Notes: generated by a model not told the origin, from the letters alone. 64,000 nucleotides of DNA from Parazoarcus communis (GCF_003111665.1 NZ_CP022188.1:1860001-1924000), one strand, 5' to 3'; positions 25,821 to 37,809 are shown, numbered from the stretch's first letter. Made by a program: numbers and translations.

Positions 25821-26864
25821 TCAGACCCCGCTGGCACCTTCCCTGAACTGCCCCGGCGGAACGCCCGTCCACTCGCGAAACGCGCGCGAGAAGCTCTTCT
25901 CGCTGTCGAAGCCCACGGCCGCCGCCACCTGCTTCACCGGCTTGCGTGTCTGCAGCAGCAGCTTGATCGCACGTTCGCGGCGGGCTTCGTTCTTCAGGCG
26001 TTGCAGCGAGATGCCTTCCTCCTTCAGTTGCCGGTGCAGGGTCCGGACCGACAGGTTGAGCTGTGCGGCGACGTCTTCCGCCGTGTGCGCGAAGCCCGGG
26101 CTCGTGTTGAGAATCTGGCTGACGCTATGCACCAGCAGGCGGTCACGCCGGTATTGCAGCACCGTGAGTGGCAGCGCGCGTTGCAGCATGGTCTGCAGGG
26201 CGCGCTCGTCGCGACGCAGCGGCAGCGACAGGTAGCGGGCGTCGAAGGCGAAGCTCGCGGCGTCGGCGTCGAAGCGCAGGGGGCCGGGGAACAGGTAAGG
26301 GTAGGCGTCGGCGTGGGGCGGCGCGGCGAAGGGCAGGCTGGTTTCGCTCAGCGCGATGCGCGAGTCGATCAGCCAGCTGACGTAACCGAGCAGGTAGCGC
26401 AGGATGCTGACGAGGCAGAACTCGCGCATGTCGCCGAAATCACGCGCCTCGGCGATGCGGATGGTGGCCATGTTGCGCTGCTGGCTGAATTCGAGGGTGA
26501 GGTCGTCGGTCAGCAGGCGGTGGTGGCGGCACCAGCGCTTGAGCGCCACCTCGAGCGTCGGCGAGGTCAGCGAGGCGCGACACAGCATGCCGTAGCTGCC
26601 CCAGGGCAGGCGGCGCGAAAACCAGCCCAGGGCTTCGTCGTCGAGCTCCTGCATGGCGATGCCCGACATCACTTCCATCTGTGCTGCCGTCACGCGCGCC
26701 TGCGGGTCGTCGAGGGCCTGTGGCGGAATCTGTGCCTGCTGCAAGGCCCTGGCCGGATCCATGCCTCTCGCGCGATATCCGAGCACGATCGCACGAATGA
26801 AAGCAATTGGCGTTGCTGCGCGGCCGAGCGTCAGCTCGGCAGAGGATGGCGTGATGATCTTCAT
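25821..26864 (-). CDS. AraC family transcriptional regulator (arabinose-binding-like N-domain)
   Basis: The 347-residue regulator has an N-terminal PF12625-type sensor domain (about 20-205) and a C-terminal double HTH (about 245-343: VAAQLNLSVRTLHRQLKEEGISLQRLK and VKQVAAAVGFDSEKSFSRAFREWTGVPPGQFR). This type activates catabolic genes in response to an acid or acyl-CoA-related inducer. It diverges from isovaleryl-CoA dehydrogenase across a 159-bp gap with two direct repeats 21 bp apart, the usual AraC operator form. It is therefore the likely activator of the leucine/isovalerate cluster. The ligand is not visible. Confidence 0.9.
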   Translation of the reverse strand: MKIITPSSAELTLGRAATPIAFIRAIVLGYRARGMDPARALQQAQIPPQALDDPQARVTAAQMEVMSGIAMQELDDEALGWFSRRLPWGSYGMLCRASLTSPTLEVALKRWCRHHRLLTDDLTLEFSQQRNMATIRIAEARDFGDMREFCLVSILRYLLGYVSWLIDSRIALSETSLPFAAPPHADAYPYLFPGPLRFDADAASFAFDARYLSLPLRRDERALQTMLQRALPLTVLQYRRDRLLVHSVSQILNTSPGFAHTAEDVAAQLNLSVRTLHRQLKEEGISLQRLKNEARRERAIKLLLQTRKPVKQVAAAVGFDSEKSFSRAFREWTGVPPGQFREGASGV

Positions 26865-26881
26865 GGCTCAAAATCGTAATC

Positions 26882-26920
26882 TTATTGGCAGGATTTGCAA
26901 CCTTGATGGCAGTTGTCGCG
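26882..26920 (+). promoter_or_regulatory. putative AraC-type tandem operator before isovaleryl-CoA dehydrogenase
   Basis: Two direct repeats of form TTnnTGGCAGnnnTnGC start at 26882 and 26903, exactly 21 bp (two helical turns) apart. They lie about 105-140 bp before the start codon of the dehydrogenase and 18-56 bp before that of the regulator, so the site could serve both genes. Confidence 0.55.
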
Positions 26921-27023
26921 CAGCGCTTCGGTCTACCCTTATTTCATCACCGGGCAGAGGCGCCGATCATCGTCGGGCGCGAGCTGCCATCAGACTGCGA
27001 ATAAACGGAGAAGGAGACAAACC

Positions 27024-28205
27024 ATGCATATTCCGAGCCTCGACTTCAACCTCGGCGAAACCATCGAAGCCCTGCGCGACACCTTGCGCGATTTCTGTGC
27101 GGCCGAGATTGCGCCGCGTGCGGCCGAGATCGACCGTGCGAACGAGTTCCCCGCCGATCTGTGGAAGAAGCTGGGCGATCTCGGCGTGCATGGCATGACG
27201 GTCAGCGAGGAGTACGGCGGCACCGACATGGGCTACCTGGCCCACATCATCGCCATGGAAGAGATCTCCCGCGCGTCGGCTTCGGTCGGCCTGTCCTACG
27301 GCGCGCACTCCAACCTGTGCATCAACCAGATCCGCCGCAACGGCACCGAGGCGCAGCGGCAGAAGTACCTGCCCAAGCTGATCTCGGGCGATCACGTCGG
27401 CGCACTGGCGATGTCCGAGCCCAATGCCGGCTCCGACGTGGTGAGCATGAAGCTGCGTGCCGATCGCAAGGGCGATCATTTCGTGCTCAATGGCAGCAAG
27501 ATGTGGATCACCAACGGCGGCGATGCCGACACCCTGGTGGTGTATGCCAAGACCGATATCAACGCCGGCCCGAAAGGCATTACCGCCTTCATCATCGAGA
27601 AGGGCATGAAGGGCTTTTCCCACGGCACCCACCTCGACAAGCTCGGCATGCGCGGCTCCAACACCTTTCCGCTGTTCTTCGACGATGTCGAAGTTCCGCT
27701 CGAGAACGTGCTCGGCGGTGAGGCCAACATCGGCCGCGGCGTCAATGTGCTGATGTCCGGCCTCGACTACGAGCGCGCCGTGCTGTCGGGCGGCCCGCTC
27801 GGCATCATGGCGGCGTGCATGGATGCGGTCGTGCCCTATCTGCACGAGCGCAAGCAGTTTGATACCCCGATCGGCGAATTCCAGCTCATGCAGGGCAAGG
27901 TCGCCGATCTCTACTCCACCTGGAGTGCCTGCCGCGCCTACGCCTATGCCGTGGGCCAGGCCTGCGACCGCACCGACCATGCACGCACCCTGCGCAAGGA
28001 CGCCGCCGGCGTCATCCTCTACACCGCCGAGAAAGCCACGTGGATGGCGGGCGAGGCGATCCAGACCCTGGGTGGCGTGGGCTACACCAACGAATATCCC
28101 GTTGGCCGCCTGTGGCGCGACGCCAAGCTGTACGAGATCGGTGCTGGCACCAGCGAGATCCGCCGCATGCTGATCGGTCGCGAACTGTTCAGCGAAACAC
28201 GCTGA
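27024..28205 (+). CDS. liuA: isovaleryl-CoA dehydrogenase
   Basis: This 393-residue flavoenzyme oxidises isovaleryl-CoA to 3-methylcrotonyl-CoA in leucine degradation. The assignment is specific. The catalytic glutamate is Glu250 in [15 protein letters not shown], the location known from human IVD, while the usual ACAD position is replaced by Ala374 ([12 protein letters not shown]). FAD-binding [15 protein letters not shown] and [20 protein letters not shown] are present. AGAAGGAG six to eight bases before ATG 27024 sets the start. It begins the leucine cluster, but the carboxylase genes follow only after a 2-kb unrelated insertion (a beta-propeller and MoaD-like pair). Confidence 0.95.
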   Translation: MHIPSLDFNLGETIEALRDTLRDFCAAEIAPRAAEIDRANEFPADLWKKLGDLGVHGMTVSEEYGGTDMGYLAHIIAMEEISRASASVGLSYGAHSNLCINQIRRNGTEAQRQKYLPKLISGDHVGALAMSEPNAGSDVVSMKLRADRKGDHFVLNGSKMWITNGGDADTLVVYAKTDINAGPKGITAFIIEKGMKGFSHGTHLDKLGMRGSNTFPLFFDDVEVPLENVLGGEANIGRGVNVLMSGLDYERAVLSGGPLGIMAACMDAVVPYLHERKQFDTPIGEFQLMQGKVADLYSTWSACRAYAYAVGQACDRTDHARTLRKDAAGVILYTAEKATWMAGEAIQTLGGVGYTNEYPVGRLWRDAKLYEIGAGTSEIRRMLIGRELFSETR

Positions 28206-28402
28206 GGCGTGCCCGATTGCAACGGGGGGCGGACGGTGGAGGGGTGACGCTTCCAGCGTCTGGTCCTTCAGCAATCCGCTCCCGGCCATTGCCGTGCCGG
28301 CCTCCTGCTTCCTCATGGTGTCGACTATTCTGAATCAAGTCGTCCGCCATGCTTGCCCCCGTGTCAGATCCTCGCGGGGGGCTCGCCGAATAGGAGTGCA
28401 TC

Positions 28403-29572
28403 ATGTCAGCCCAGTCTGCTCAGTCTGAAGATTTGCCTCTGGTCATTCTTGTTGCGACGCGCAAGGGTGCATGGCTCCTTCATGGGGACGCCGGGCGCAG
28501 CAGATGGCGTGTGGACGGACCGCATTTCCTCGGTCACATCGTCAGTCACCTGGTGCTCGATCCGCGAGATGGGCGAACGCTGCTTGCCGCCACTGCGACG
28601 GGCCATCTGGGGCCGACCCTCTTCCGCTCCACCGATCTTGGCGCAAACTGGACCGAGGCGACGCGCCCGCCGGCCTTCGCCAGCAGCCCGGATGGCAAGG
28701 GCCGTGCCGTTGGGCACACCTTCTGGCTCAGTCCTGCCCACCCGTCCGAACCCGCGTGCTGGTATGCCGGTACCTCGCCGCAAGGGCTGTTCCGCTCCGA
28801 GGATGGAGGCGATACTTGGGCGCCGTTTTCGATCGTCAACGACAACCCTGACTATCTGCGGTGGATGGGCACTGTGCAGGACGGCACCCCTGACGGTCCG
28901 AAGTTGCACTCGATCATTGTCGACCCGCGCGATCCACGCCATCTTTACTTTGCCATGTCAGGCGGCGGCGTACATGAATCGTGCGATGGTGGCAGCAGCT
29001 TCACTCCGCTGCTCGGGGGGTTGGAGGTGGTCGAAGGCTTCGATGTCGCTGATCCCACCTTTCATGATCCGCACTGTGTGCGCCTCTCTCCTGCGAATCC
29101 GGACCGCCTGTACCAGCAGAACCACTGCGGCATCTACCGCCTGGATCGTCCGGGTGACACCTGGGTGCGTATTGGCCGCGCCATGCCGCCAGAAGTCGGC
29201 GATATCGGCTTTCCAATGGTGGTGCATCCTCGTGACCCGGACTGTGCATGGGTGTTTCCAATGGATGGCGGTACGGTGTGGCCCCGCACCAGTCCGAACG
29301 GACAGCCCGCCGTCTACGGCACCCGCGATGGTGGTGACAGCTGGCAGCGCCTTGATGACGGCTTGCCCGGCGAACAGGCGTGGTGGACGGTGAAGCGTCA
29401 GGCCATGACGGCAGATGGGTGCGATCCGGTCGGGTTGTATTTCGGCACGACCAGCGGCGAGTTGTGGATGAGTGCCGACGAAGGTCATGCGTGGCGCTGC
29501 ATCGCCCGTCATCTGCCCGAGATCTACGCGCTCGAGGTGGCCACCCCCGGCGTTGGGGGCGCCGGGCGATGA
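28403..29572 (+). CDS. cytosolic Asp-box (BNR) beta-propeller protein
   Basis: The 389-residue protein is a sialidase/VPS10-like beta-propeller without signal peptide or membrane segment. At least five Asp-box/BNR repeats are visible: STDLGANW (about 75), SEDGGDTW (about 131), SCDGGSSF (193), TRDGGDSW (about 306) and SADEGHAW (about 356). It opens with LVILVATRKGAWLL. The catalytic Arg triad and Tyr/Glu of true sialidases cannot be identified, so enzymatic activity is doubtful. It overlaps the MoaD-like gene by four bases (ATGA), implying coupled translation and a joint function. The pair sits between liuA and liuB although neither protein belongs to leucine degradation. Confidence 0.82.
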   Translation: MSAQSAQSEDLPLVILVATRKGAWLLHGDAGRSRWRVDGPHFLGHIVSHLVLDPRDGRTLLAATATGHLGPTLFRSTDLGANWTEATRPPAFASSPDGKGRAVGHTFWLSPAHPSEPACWYAGTSPQGLFRSEDGGDTWAPFSIVNDNPDYLRWMGTVQDGTPDGPKLHSIIVDPRDPRHLYFAMSGGGVHESCDGGSSFTPLLGGLEVVEGFDVADPTFHDPHCVRLSPANPDRLYQQNHCGIYRLDRPGDTWVRIGRAMPPEVGDIGFPMVVHPRDPDCAWVFPMDGGTVWPRTSPNGQPAVYGTRDGGDSWQRLDDGLPGEQAWWTVKRQAMTADGCDPVGLYFGTTSGELWMSADEGHAWRCIARHLPEIYALEVATPGVGGAGR

Positions 29573-29826
29573 ATGTACTCATTCCCACGCCGCTGCGAGA
29601 CTACACCGGGGAGCGTCAGGTTGTGGCGCACGGGGCGACCTTGCGCGACGTGGTGGCCGAGCTTGACCTCCGTTTTCCCGGTATCCGCTTTCGGATGATT
29701 GACGAGCAGGGCAGGATGCGCGCTCACATGCGCTTCTTCGTCAATGGCCGCGCGGTGCACGACCTCGGCGTGGCGCTCGCGGACACCGACGAGCTCGCAA
29801 TCGTGCAGGCACTGAGCGGCGGCTGA
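29569..29826 (+). CDS. MoaD/ThiS family ubiquitin-like protein
   Basis: The 85-residue protein shows the beta-grasp pattern of MoaD/ThiS. TPLRDYTGERQVVAHGATLRDVVAEL is followed by MRFFVNGRAVHDLGVALADTDELAIVQALSGG. The exposed C-terminal Gly-Gly is the site that ubiquitin-like sulfur carriers use for adenylation and thiocarboxylation. No E1-like (MoeB/ThiF), MoaE or ThiG gene lies nearby, so any activation must come from elsewhere. ATG 29569 overlaps the stop of the beta-propeller gene. A role in molybdopterin or thiamin synthesis is unlikely in this setting; a protein-modifier or sulfur-donor role for its partner is possible. Confidence 0.85.
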   Translation: MNVLIPTPLRDYTGERQVVAHGATLRDVVAELDLRFPGIRFRMIDEQGRMRAHMRFFVNGRAVHDLGVALADTDELAIVQALSGG

Positions 29827-30213
29827 GTCCTGTTCGGGGCGCGTACTGGTGCCGCGTGTCGGGGAGTGTCGCCAGAAGCGGGAAAATTTCGCCCTGTGCT
29901 GCACAATCCATTCCCATGACACAGTCTGGGCCGGCTCGGGCGAACTGGCGTATTCCTGCATGCAGCCTGGCTTTGGGCGCACTGGCGGGAGCTCGGTGGT
30001 CGGCAGTCATGCCCGCAGAACCTGTTTCAGGATGGCACGAAATGCGACCATGTTGGCACTCGTGGCTCAGCTTCAGGCTTTAGGCTTTCGCAATGAGCCC
30101 GCTGGCGGGACCGAAGGGTGAGAGCATGACGTGTGCGACAAACTCAAAGTCACGGCGCCGACAGCATTTTCTGCATACGTGCTGCGCTGGACAATAAACG
30201 AGGACGAGGAGAC
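29827..30213. other. 387-bp intergenic region, no gene found
   Basis: No reading frame here looks like a protein by family resemblance or start context. The last bases carry the GAGGACGAGGAG ribosome-binding region of mccB. A promoter for the downstream carboxylase operon is expected here, but no convincing -35/-10 pair or LiuR-type palindrome was seen. Confidence 0.5.
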
Positions 30214-31821
30214 ATGAGCATCATCAAATCTGCAATCAACACCCGCAGCGAAGAGTTTCAGGCTAACGCCAAGTCGCTGCGCGGCATGGTGGACGACTTG
30301 CGCGCGAAAGCGGCCGAGGTCAGCCTCGGCGGCGGCGAGTCAGCGCGCGCCAAGCACACCGCGCGTGGCAAGTTGCTGCCGCGCGACCGGGTCGGGCATC
30401 TGCTCGATCCCGGCACGCCTTTCCTCGAAGTCGGCCAGATGGCGGCCTTCGGCATGTACGACAATGATGCGCCTTCGGCCGGTGTCATTACCGGCATTGG
30501 CCGCGTGCAGGGTGTGGAATGCATGATCGTGGCCAACGACGCCACGGTGAAGGGCGGCACCTACTACCCGATGACGGTCAAGAAGCACCTGCGGGCGCAG
30601 GAGATCGCCGAGCAGAACAATCTGCCCTGCGTCTATCTGGTCGATTCCGGCGGCGCCTTCCTGCCCAAGCAGGATGAGGTGTTTCCCGATCGTGACCACT
30701 TCGGCCGCATCTTCTACAACCAGGCCAACATGTCGGCCAAGGGCATTCCGCAGATCGCGGTGGTGATGGGCTCATGTACTGCCGGTGGCGCCTATGTGCC
30801 GGCGATGTCGGACGAGACCATCATCGTCAAGAACCAGGGCACCATCTTCCTCGGCGGCCCGCCGCTGGTGAAGGCAGCCACCGGTGAAGTGGTGACGGCG
30901 GAAGACCTCGGCGGCGGCGATGTGCACACCCGTCTGTCGGGCGTGGCCGACCACCTCGCCGAGAACGACGCCCATGCGCTCTATCTGGCGCGCCGCATCG
31001 TCTCCAACCTGAACCGGGTCAAGCCGATGGGCATGGCGCTCGGCGGTGGCGAAGAGCCCGCCTACGACCCGTCGGAGATCTACGGCATCATCCCCAGCGA
31101 CACGCGCAAGCCTTTCGATGTGCGCGAGATCATCGCCCGCGTGGTCGACGGTTCGCGTTTCGACGAGTTCAAGGCGCGCTATGGCACCACGCTGGTGTGC
31201 GGCTTCGCCCAGCTCTACGGCTACCCGGTGGGCATCGTTGCCAACAACGGCATCCTGTTCGGCGAATCGGCGCAGAAGGGCGCGCACTTCATCGAGTTGT
31301 GCGGCCAGCGCGGCATTCCGCTGCTTTTCCTGCAGAACATCACCGGCTTCATGGTCGGGCGCAAGTACGAGAACGGCGGTATCGCCAAGGACGGCGCCAA
31401 GATGGTGACTGCGGTCGCCACCGTGCAGGTACCCAAGATCACCACGCTGATCGGCGGCTCCTTCGGTGCCGGCAACTACGGCATGTGCGGCCGTGCCTAT
31501 TCGCCCCGTTTCCTGTGGATGTGGCCCAACAGCCGCATTTCGGTGATGGGCGGCGAACAGGCGGCCAGCGTGCTCGCCACCGTGCGTCGCGACGGTATCG
31601 AAGGCAAGGGCGGGGCTTGGAGCAAGGAAGAGGAAGAGGCTTTCAAGTCGCCGATCCGCGATCAGTACGAAGCCCAGGGCCATCCCTACTTCGCCACCGC
31701 GCGCATGTGGGACGACGGCGTGATCGATCCGGCCCAGACCCGGCGCACGCTTGGCCTGTCGCTGTCCGCCGCGCTCAACGCGCCGATCATGCCGACCAAG
31801 TTCGGCGTGTTCCGGATGTAA
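30214..31821 (+). CDS. liuB: 3-methylcrotonyl-CoA carboxylase, carboxyltransferase (beta) subunit
   Basis: The 535-residue subunit transfers the carboxyl group from biotin to 3-methylcrotonyl-CoA in leucine catabolism. The N-terminal half has [25 protein letters not shown] and [30 protein letters not shown], which is specific to MCC beta subunits rather than propionyl-CoA enzymes. The C-terminal half has [15 protein letters not shown] and [33 protein letters not shown] precedes ATG 30214; the longer in-frame start lacks such a site. The partner alpha subunit is encoded two genes on. Confidence 0.96.
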   Translation: MSIIKSAINTRSEEFQANAKSLRGMVDDLRAKAAEVSLGGGESARAKHTARGKLLPRDRVGHLLDPGTPFLEVGQMAAFGMYDNDAPSAGVITGIGRVQGVECMIVANDATVKGGTYYPMTVKKHLRAQEIAEQNNLPCVYLVDSGGAFLPKQDEVFPDRDHFGRIFYNQANMSAKGIPQIAVVMGSCTAGGAYVPAMSDETIIVKNQGTIFLGGPPLVKAATGEVVTAEDLGGGDVHTRLSGVADHLAENDAHALYLARRIVSNLNRVKPMGMALGGGEEPAYDPSEIYGIIPSDTRKPFDVREIIARVVDGSRFDEFKARYGTTLVCGFAQLYGYPVGIVANNGILFGESAQKGAHFIELCGQRGIPLLFLQNITGFMVGRKYENGGIAKDGAKMVTAVATVQVPKITTLIGGSFGAGNYGMCGRAYSPRFLWMWPNSRISVMGGEQAASVLATVRRDGIEGKGGAWSKEEEEAFKSPIRDQYEAQGHPYFATARMWDDGVIDPAQTRRTLGLSLSAALNAPIMPTKFGVFRM

Positions 31822-31869
31822 TCCGGCAGCGGATCCTGATTGCAGCGCCCCCCGAGGCGAGGAGACACG

Positions 31870-32658
31870 ATGTACGAAACACTTGAAATCGAATTGAACA
31901 ATGGCGTGGCGACGGTGTGGATGAACCGCCCCGATGTGCACAACGCCTTCAACGCGCAATTGATCGCCGACATCACCGCCGCCTGCCGTCAGCTCGACGC
32001 CGACGACAGCGTGCGCGTGGTGGTGCTGGGCGGCCGCGGCAAGAGCTTTTCCGCCGGTGCCGACCTCAACTGGATGAAGGCTGCGGCCAACGCCAGCGTG
32101 GAGGAGAACCTCGCCGACGGACGTCGTCTGGCCGGCATGCTGCGTACGCTGGCGGAAATGAACAAGCCGACCATCGCCCGCGTGCATGGCGCCGCGCTGG
32201 GTGGCGGCATGGGGCTGGCGTCGGCCTGCGACATCTGCGTGGCAGCTGAAAAGGCGGTGTTCGCCACCTCCGAGGTCAAGTTCGGGATCATCCCGTCGGC
32301 GATTAGCCCCTATGTGCTCCGCGCCATCGGCGAACGCCAGGCTTACCGCTACTTTCAGACCGCCGAGCGCATCAGCGCGGAGCGCGCTGGTGAGCTCGGT
32401 CTGGCCCACGAAGTGGTTGCCAGCGAAGCGCTCGACGCCCGGGTGGGCGAGATCGTCGCCGCGCTGCTGCAAGGCGGCCCCAGGGCGCAGGCAGCGGCAA
32501 AGGACCTGATCCGTGCAGTGGCCAACCGGCCCGTCAGCGACGAGGTGGTGGAAGACACCGCCCGTCGCATCTCCAGTCTGCGTGCCACGCCCGAGGCAAA
32601 GGAAGGGCTGGATGCCTTCCTTTCCAAGCGTCTGGCGAGCTGGGTACCGAAGGCATAA
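31870..32658 (+). CDS. liuC: 3-methylglutaconyl-CoA hydratase (enoyl-CoA hydratase family)
   Basis: The 262-residue crotonase-fold enzyme hydrates 3-methylglutaconyl-CoA to HMG-CoA; the specific substrate is inferred from its place between the two MCC subunit genes. GRGKSFSAGADLNWMK (oxyanion-hole strand), HGAALGGGMGLASACDICVAAEKAVFATSEVKFGIIPSAISPYV and the usual helical C-terminus are present. The Glu of SEVKFGI corresponds to one catalytic acid of crotonases. GGAG precedes ATG 31870 by six bases. The gene is 48 bp behind liuB and 12 bp ahead of liuD. Confidence 0.92.
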   Translation: MYETLEIELNNGVATVWMNRPDVHNAFNAQLIADITAACRQLDADDSVRVVVLGGRGKSFSAGADLNWMKAAANASVEENLADGRRLAGMLRTLAEMNKPTIARVHGAALGGGMGLASACDICVAAEKAVFATSEVKFGIIPSAISPYVLRAIGERQAYRYFQTAERISAERAGELGLAHEVVASEALDARVGEIVAALLQGGPRAQAAAKDLIRAVANRPVSDEVVEDTARRISSLRATPEAKEGLDAFLSKRLASWVPKA

Positions 32659-32670
32659 GGGAGCGAGACC

Positions 32671-34677
<2,007 letters not shown>

Positions 34678-34741
34678 TCTGCACAACGACGGGCTCGCTG
34701 CCCGTCGTGAAGATTACCGGGTGAGAGGAGACAGTTCCGAA

Positions 34742-36430
34742 ATGAGCAATGCCAGCTATGTACATGGAGCCTCGGAGAAGGCACTGATCGGCCAGACCAT
34801 CGGTCGTTTTTTTGACGAGGCCTGCGCGCGTCACGCCGAGCGCGATGCGCTGGTGGTGTGCCACCAGGGCGTGCGGCTGAGCTATGCCGGACTGAAGCAG
34901 AAGGTGGATGCGCTGGCCTGCGGCCTGATGCGTCTGGGCTTGCAGCCGGGCGAGCGTATTGGCATCTGGTCGCAGAACAATCTCGAGTGGGCGCTGATCC
35001 AGTTTGCCAGCGCCAAGGCGGGACTGGTGCTGGTCAACATCAATCCGGCCTACAGGCTGTCGGAACTCGAGTACGCGCTCAACAAGGTCGACTGTCGGGC
35101 CCTGGTGGTGTCGCCGGCGTTCAAGAGCAGCAACTACCTGGGCATGCTGGCGGAGCTGGCGCCTGAGCTGGGACATTGCGAACCCGGCCTGCTGCGCAGC
35201 CATGTGCTGCCGACGCTCGAGTTCGTGATCCGCATGGGCGGCGAGCGCAGTCCGGGCATGCTCAATTTCGACGACCTGCTGAAGCCGCCGTCGCGCGAGG
35301 AGCTGACCGCGCTGGCCCTGCTGAGCGAGCAGCTGCAGTTCGACGATCCGATCAATATCCAGTTCACCTCGGGTACGACCGGTCACCCCAAGGGCGCGAC
35401 GCTGTCGCACCACAACATCCTCAACAACGGCTATTTCGTGGGCGAGGCAATCGGGCTCGCCGCCGGCGACCGGCTGTGCATCCCGGTGCCGCTCTACCAC
35501 TGCTTCGGCATGGTGATGGGCAACCTCGGCTGCCTCACGCATGGCGCAACGATGGTGTATCCGGCCGAGGCCTTCGAGCCGCTGGCCGTTCTCGAGGCCG
35601 TGTCGACCGAGCACTGCACCGGCCTGTACGGCGTGCCGACGATGTTCATCGCCATGCTCGACCACCCGCGCTTTGCCGAGTTCGACGTGTCGGCGCTGCG
35701 CACCGGCATCATGGCGGGCAGTCCGTGCCCGACCGAGGTCATGAAGCGCGTGGTCGACAAGATGAACATGCGTGAGGTCACCATCGCTTACGGCATGACC
35801 GAAACCTCGCCGGTGAGCTTTCAGAGCGGTACTGACGATCCGCTCGACCGCCGCGTCTCCACCGTGGGCCGTATCCAGCCGCATTGCGAGGTCAAGATCG
35901 TCGACAACGAAGGCCGTATCGTGCCGCGTGGTACGCCGGGTGAGCTGTGCACCCGGGGCTATTCGGTGATGCTCGGTTACTGGGGCGACGAGAAGAAGAC
36001 GGCCGAGGCCATCGATGCTGCAGGCTGGATGCACACCGGCGACCTCGCCACCCTCGACGAAGAGGGCTATTGCAAGATTGTCGGCCGCATCAAGGACATG
36101 GTGATTCGTGGCGGCGAGAACATCTATCCGCGCGAGATCGAGGAGTTCCTCTACCGCCACCCCAAGGTGCTTGACGTGCAGGTGGTGGGCGTGCCGGACG
36201 AAAAGTACGGCGAGGAACTGTGTGCCTGGATCATCCTGCGTGAAGAGGGTTCGCTCAGCGAGGCCGATGTGCGCGCCTTCTGTCAGGGGCAGATTGCCCA
36301 CTACAAGGTGCCGCGCTACATCCGTTTCGTCGACAGCTTCCCGATGACCGTGACCGGCAAGATCCAGAAGTTTCTGATCCGGCAGCAGATGAAAACCGAG
36401 CTTGGTCTGGAAGAGGCCCGCACGGCCTGA
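34742..36430 (+). CDS. AMP-binding acyl-CoA synthetase (ACSF2-like)
   Basis: The 562-residue enzyme makes acyl-CoA from an acid, ATP and CoA. The adenylate-forming motifs are intact: [10 protein letters not shown] (209-218), YGMTETSP, the [36 protein letters not shown] segment and the C-terminal GKIQK lysine. Similar synthetases in leucine clusters are proposed to activate isovalerate or acetoacetate; the length and [11 protein letters not shown] stretch fit the ACSF2/medium-chain group. An AGAGGAG site lies about 10 bases before ATG 34742. It lies within the liu operon 64 bp after liuD. Confidence 0.93.
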   Translation: MSNASYVHGASEKALIGQTIGRFFDEACARHAERDALVVCHQGVRLSYAGLKQKVDALACGLMRLGLQPGERIGIWSQNNLEWALIQFASAKAGLVLVNINPAYRLSELEYALNKVDCRALVVSPAFKSSNYLGMLAELAPELGHCEPGLLRSHVLPTLEFVIRMGGERSPGMLNFDDLLKPPSREELTALALLSEQLQFDDPINIQFTSGTTGHPKGATLSHHNILNNGYFVGEAIGLAAGDRLCIPVPLYHCFGMVMGNLGCLTHGATMVYPAEAFEPLAVLEAVSTEHCTGLYGVPTMFIAMLDHPRFAEFDVSALRTGIMAGSPCPTEVMKRVVDKMNMREVTIAYGMTETSPVSFQSGTDDPLDRRVSTVGRIQPHCEVKIVDNEGRIVPRGTPGELCTRGYSVMLGYWGDEKKTAEAIDAAGWMHTGDLATLDEEGYCKIVGRIKDMVIRGGENIYPREIEEFLYRHPKVLDVQVVGVPDEKYGEELCAWIILREEGSLSEADVRAFCQGQIAHYKVPRYIRFVDSFPMTVTGKIQKFLIRQQMKTELGLEEARTA

Positions 36431-36466
36431 GTCACGCGCCACCGCCCACTCTACGGAGCAACATCA

Positions 36467-37402
36467 ATGTCGATTTCCCTGCCGCAGCACGTCCGTATCG
36501 TTGAAGTCGGTCCGCGCGACGGATTGCAGAACGAGAAGCAGGTCGTGCCTGCCGATACCAAGCTCGAACTCATCCGCCGCCTCGCTGCGGCCGGACTGAA
36601 GGCCATCGAGACGACATCCTTCGTCTCCCCCAAGTGGGTACCGCAGATGGGCGACAACACCGAGGTGCTGACGCGGGTGCTGGCTGCGCCGGCGCCGGGC
36701 GTCGATTATCCGGTGCTGACGCCCAACCTGAAGGGCTTCGAGGCGGCGCTGGCTGCCGGGGCGAAGGAGGTGGCCGTGTTCGGCGCGGCGTCAGAGTCAT
36801 TCAGCCAGAAGAACATCAATTGCTCGATTGCCGAATCGCTGGCGCGCTTCCGTCCGGTGACCGAGGCGGCGCAGGCTGCAGGCGTGAAGGTGCGCGGTTA
36901 CGTGTCCTGCGTGGTCGGCTGCCCCTACGAAGGCGACATCGCACCGGAAAAGGTGGCCGAGGTCGCAGAGACCCTGATCGCCATGGGGTGTTATGAAGTC
37001 TCGCTCGGCGATACCATCGGCAGTGGCAATCCGGTCACGGTGCAGCGCATGCTCGACGCAGTGATGCGGCGGGTCCCGGTGACGCAGCTTGCAGGGCATT
37101 ATCACGACACCTTCGGCATGGCCGTGGCCAACATCTTTGCCTCCCTGCAGATGGGGGTGGCAGTGTTCGACGCGTCGGTCGGTGGTCTGGGGGGATGTCC
37201 GTATGCGGCAGGCGCGTCGGGGAACGTTGCCACGGAAGACGTGGTCTGGTTGCTGAAGGGCATGGGGATCGATACCGGCATCGACTTTGATGCGCTGGTC
37301 GATACCGCTGCCTGGATCAGCGCCGAACTCGGACGTGCGCCAGCCTCGCGGGTCGCCCGCGCGGTGCTGGCGAAGCGTGCGCAGGCGGCACAGGCAAACT
37401 GA
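36467..37402 (+). CDS. liuE: hydroxymethylglutaryl-CoA lyase
   Basis: The 311-residue TIM-barrel lyase splits HMG-CoA into acetoacetate and acetyl-CoA, the last step of leucine degradation. [13 protein letters not shown] (about 13-25) carries the catalytic Arg and metal-binding Asp. [23 protein letters not shown] (metal His pair) and [21 protein letters not shown] (the family signature with the active-site Cys) complete the set. ATG 36467 is preceded by GGAG-like ACGGAGCAAC. The enzyme is also called MvaB. Confidence 0.96.
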   Translation: MSISLPQHVRIVEVGPRDGLQNEKQVVPADTKLELIRRLAAAGLKAIETTSFVSPKWVPQMGDNTEVLTRVLAAPAPGVDYPVLTPNLKGFEAALAAGAKEVAVFGAASESFSQKNINCSIAESLARFRPVTEAAQAAGVKVRGYVSCVVGCPYEGDIAPEKVAEVAETLIAMGCYEVSLGDTIGSGNPVTVQRMLDAVMRRVPVTQLAGHYHDTFGMAVANIFASLQMGVAVFDASVGGLGGCPYAAGASGNVATEDVVWLLKGMGIDTGIDFDALVDTAAWISAELGRAPASRVARAVLAKRAQAAQAN

Positions 37403-37414
37403 ATCGGAACTTTC

Positions 37415-37621
37415 ATGAGCGTTGCGTCACCCTGCATCAATATCTGCCACATGAGCCCGGACACCGGATGGTGCGAGGGCTGTCAGCGCAGCATCGACGA
37501 GATCACGCGTTGGAGCCGCGCAATGGATGCCGAGCGGCGCCAGATCCTGGTCGCCGTGGCTGACCGGCGGGAACTGCTCGGCCTCGCGCCCCTGGTGCAG
37601 TCCGAAGGAGCAGGGGCATGA
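37415..37621 (+). CDS. DUF1289 small cysteine-rich protein
   Basis: This 68-residue protein has the DUF1289 pattern: SPCINICHMSPDTGWCEGCQRSIDEITRWS, with four cysteines (Cys-x3-Cys then Cys-x2-Cys) suggesting a zinc or iron-sulfur site, then a helix ERRQILVAVADRR. The family is widespread in proteobacteria and its function is unknown. It lies 12 bp after liuE and its stop codon overlaps the start of the next small gene (ATGA), so all belong to the end of the leucine operon. Confidence 0.85.
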   Translation: MSVASPCINICHMSPDTGWCEGCQRSIDEITRWSRAMDAERRQILVAVADRRELLGLAPLVQSEGAGA

Positions 37622-37809
37622 CGAACGATGACGAGTGCGTCGGCGTGTGCATGATCGATTACGATGAAGGCATCTGCATTGGCTGCGGGCGCACGGTCGA
37701 TGAGATCAACGGTGTGCCCATCCCGCCCCCGCCGGCGGATCTGAAACCCGCCGAACCCGCGCCCCTGCCGGCCAATGTCGCCGCACAGGTGGGCGAGGGC
37801 AGCGATTGA
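37618..37809 (+). CDS. second DUF1289-like small cysteine-rich protein
   Basis: The 63-residue product repeats the same cysteine layout: CVGVCMIDYDEGICIGCGRTVDEI (Cys-x3-Cys, Cys-x2-Cys, then a Val-Asp-Glu-Ile helix cap). A Pro-rich tail (PIPPPPADLKPAEPAPLP) replaces the C-terminal helix. It is a tandem paralogue of the upstream gene, from which it is separated by a four-base overlap. A further TTGA overlap links it to the MBL gene. Function is unknown; a tandem DUF1289 pair suggests a heterodimer or divergence after duplication. Confidence 0.78.
   Translation: MTNDDECVGVCMIDYDEGICIGCGRTVDEINGVPIPPPPADLKPAEPAPLPANVAAQVGEGSD

Noticed and set aside
28208..28402. Possible insertion boundary repeats flanking the propeller/MoaD pair
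   Set aside because: No clear direct or inverted repeat shared by both ends of the segment was found, so a mobile origin cannot be claimed.
29849..30121. 90-codon open frame in the gap before liuB
   Set aside because: No family resemblance, poor ribosome-binding context and composition unlike the neighbours.
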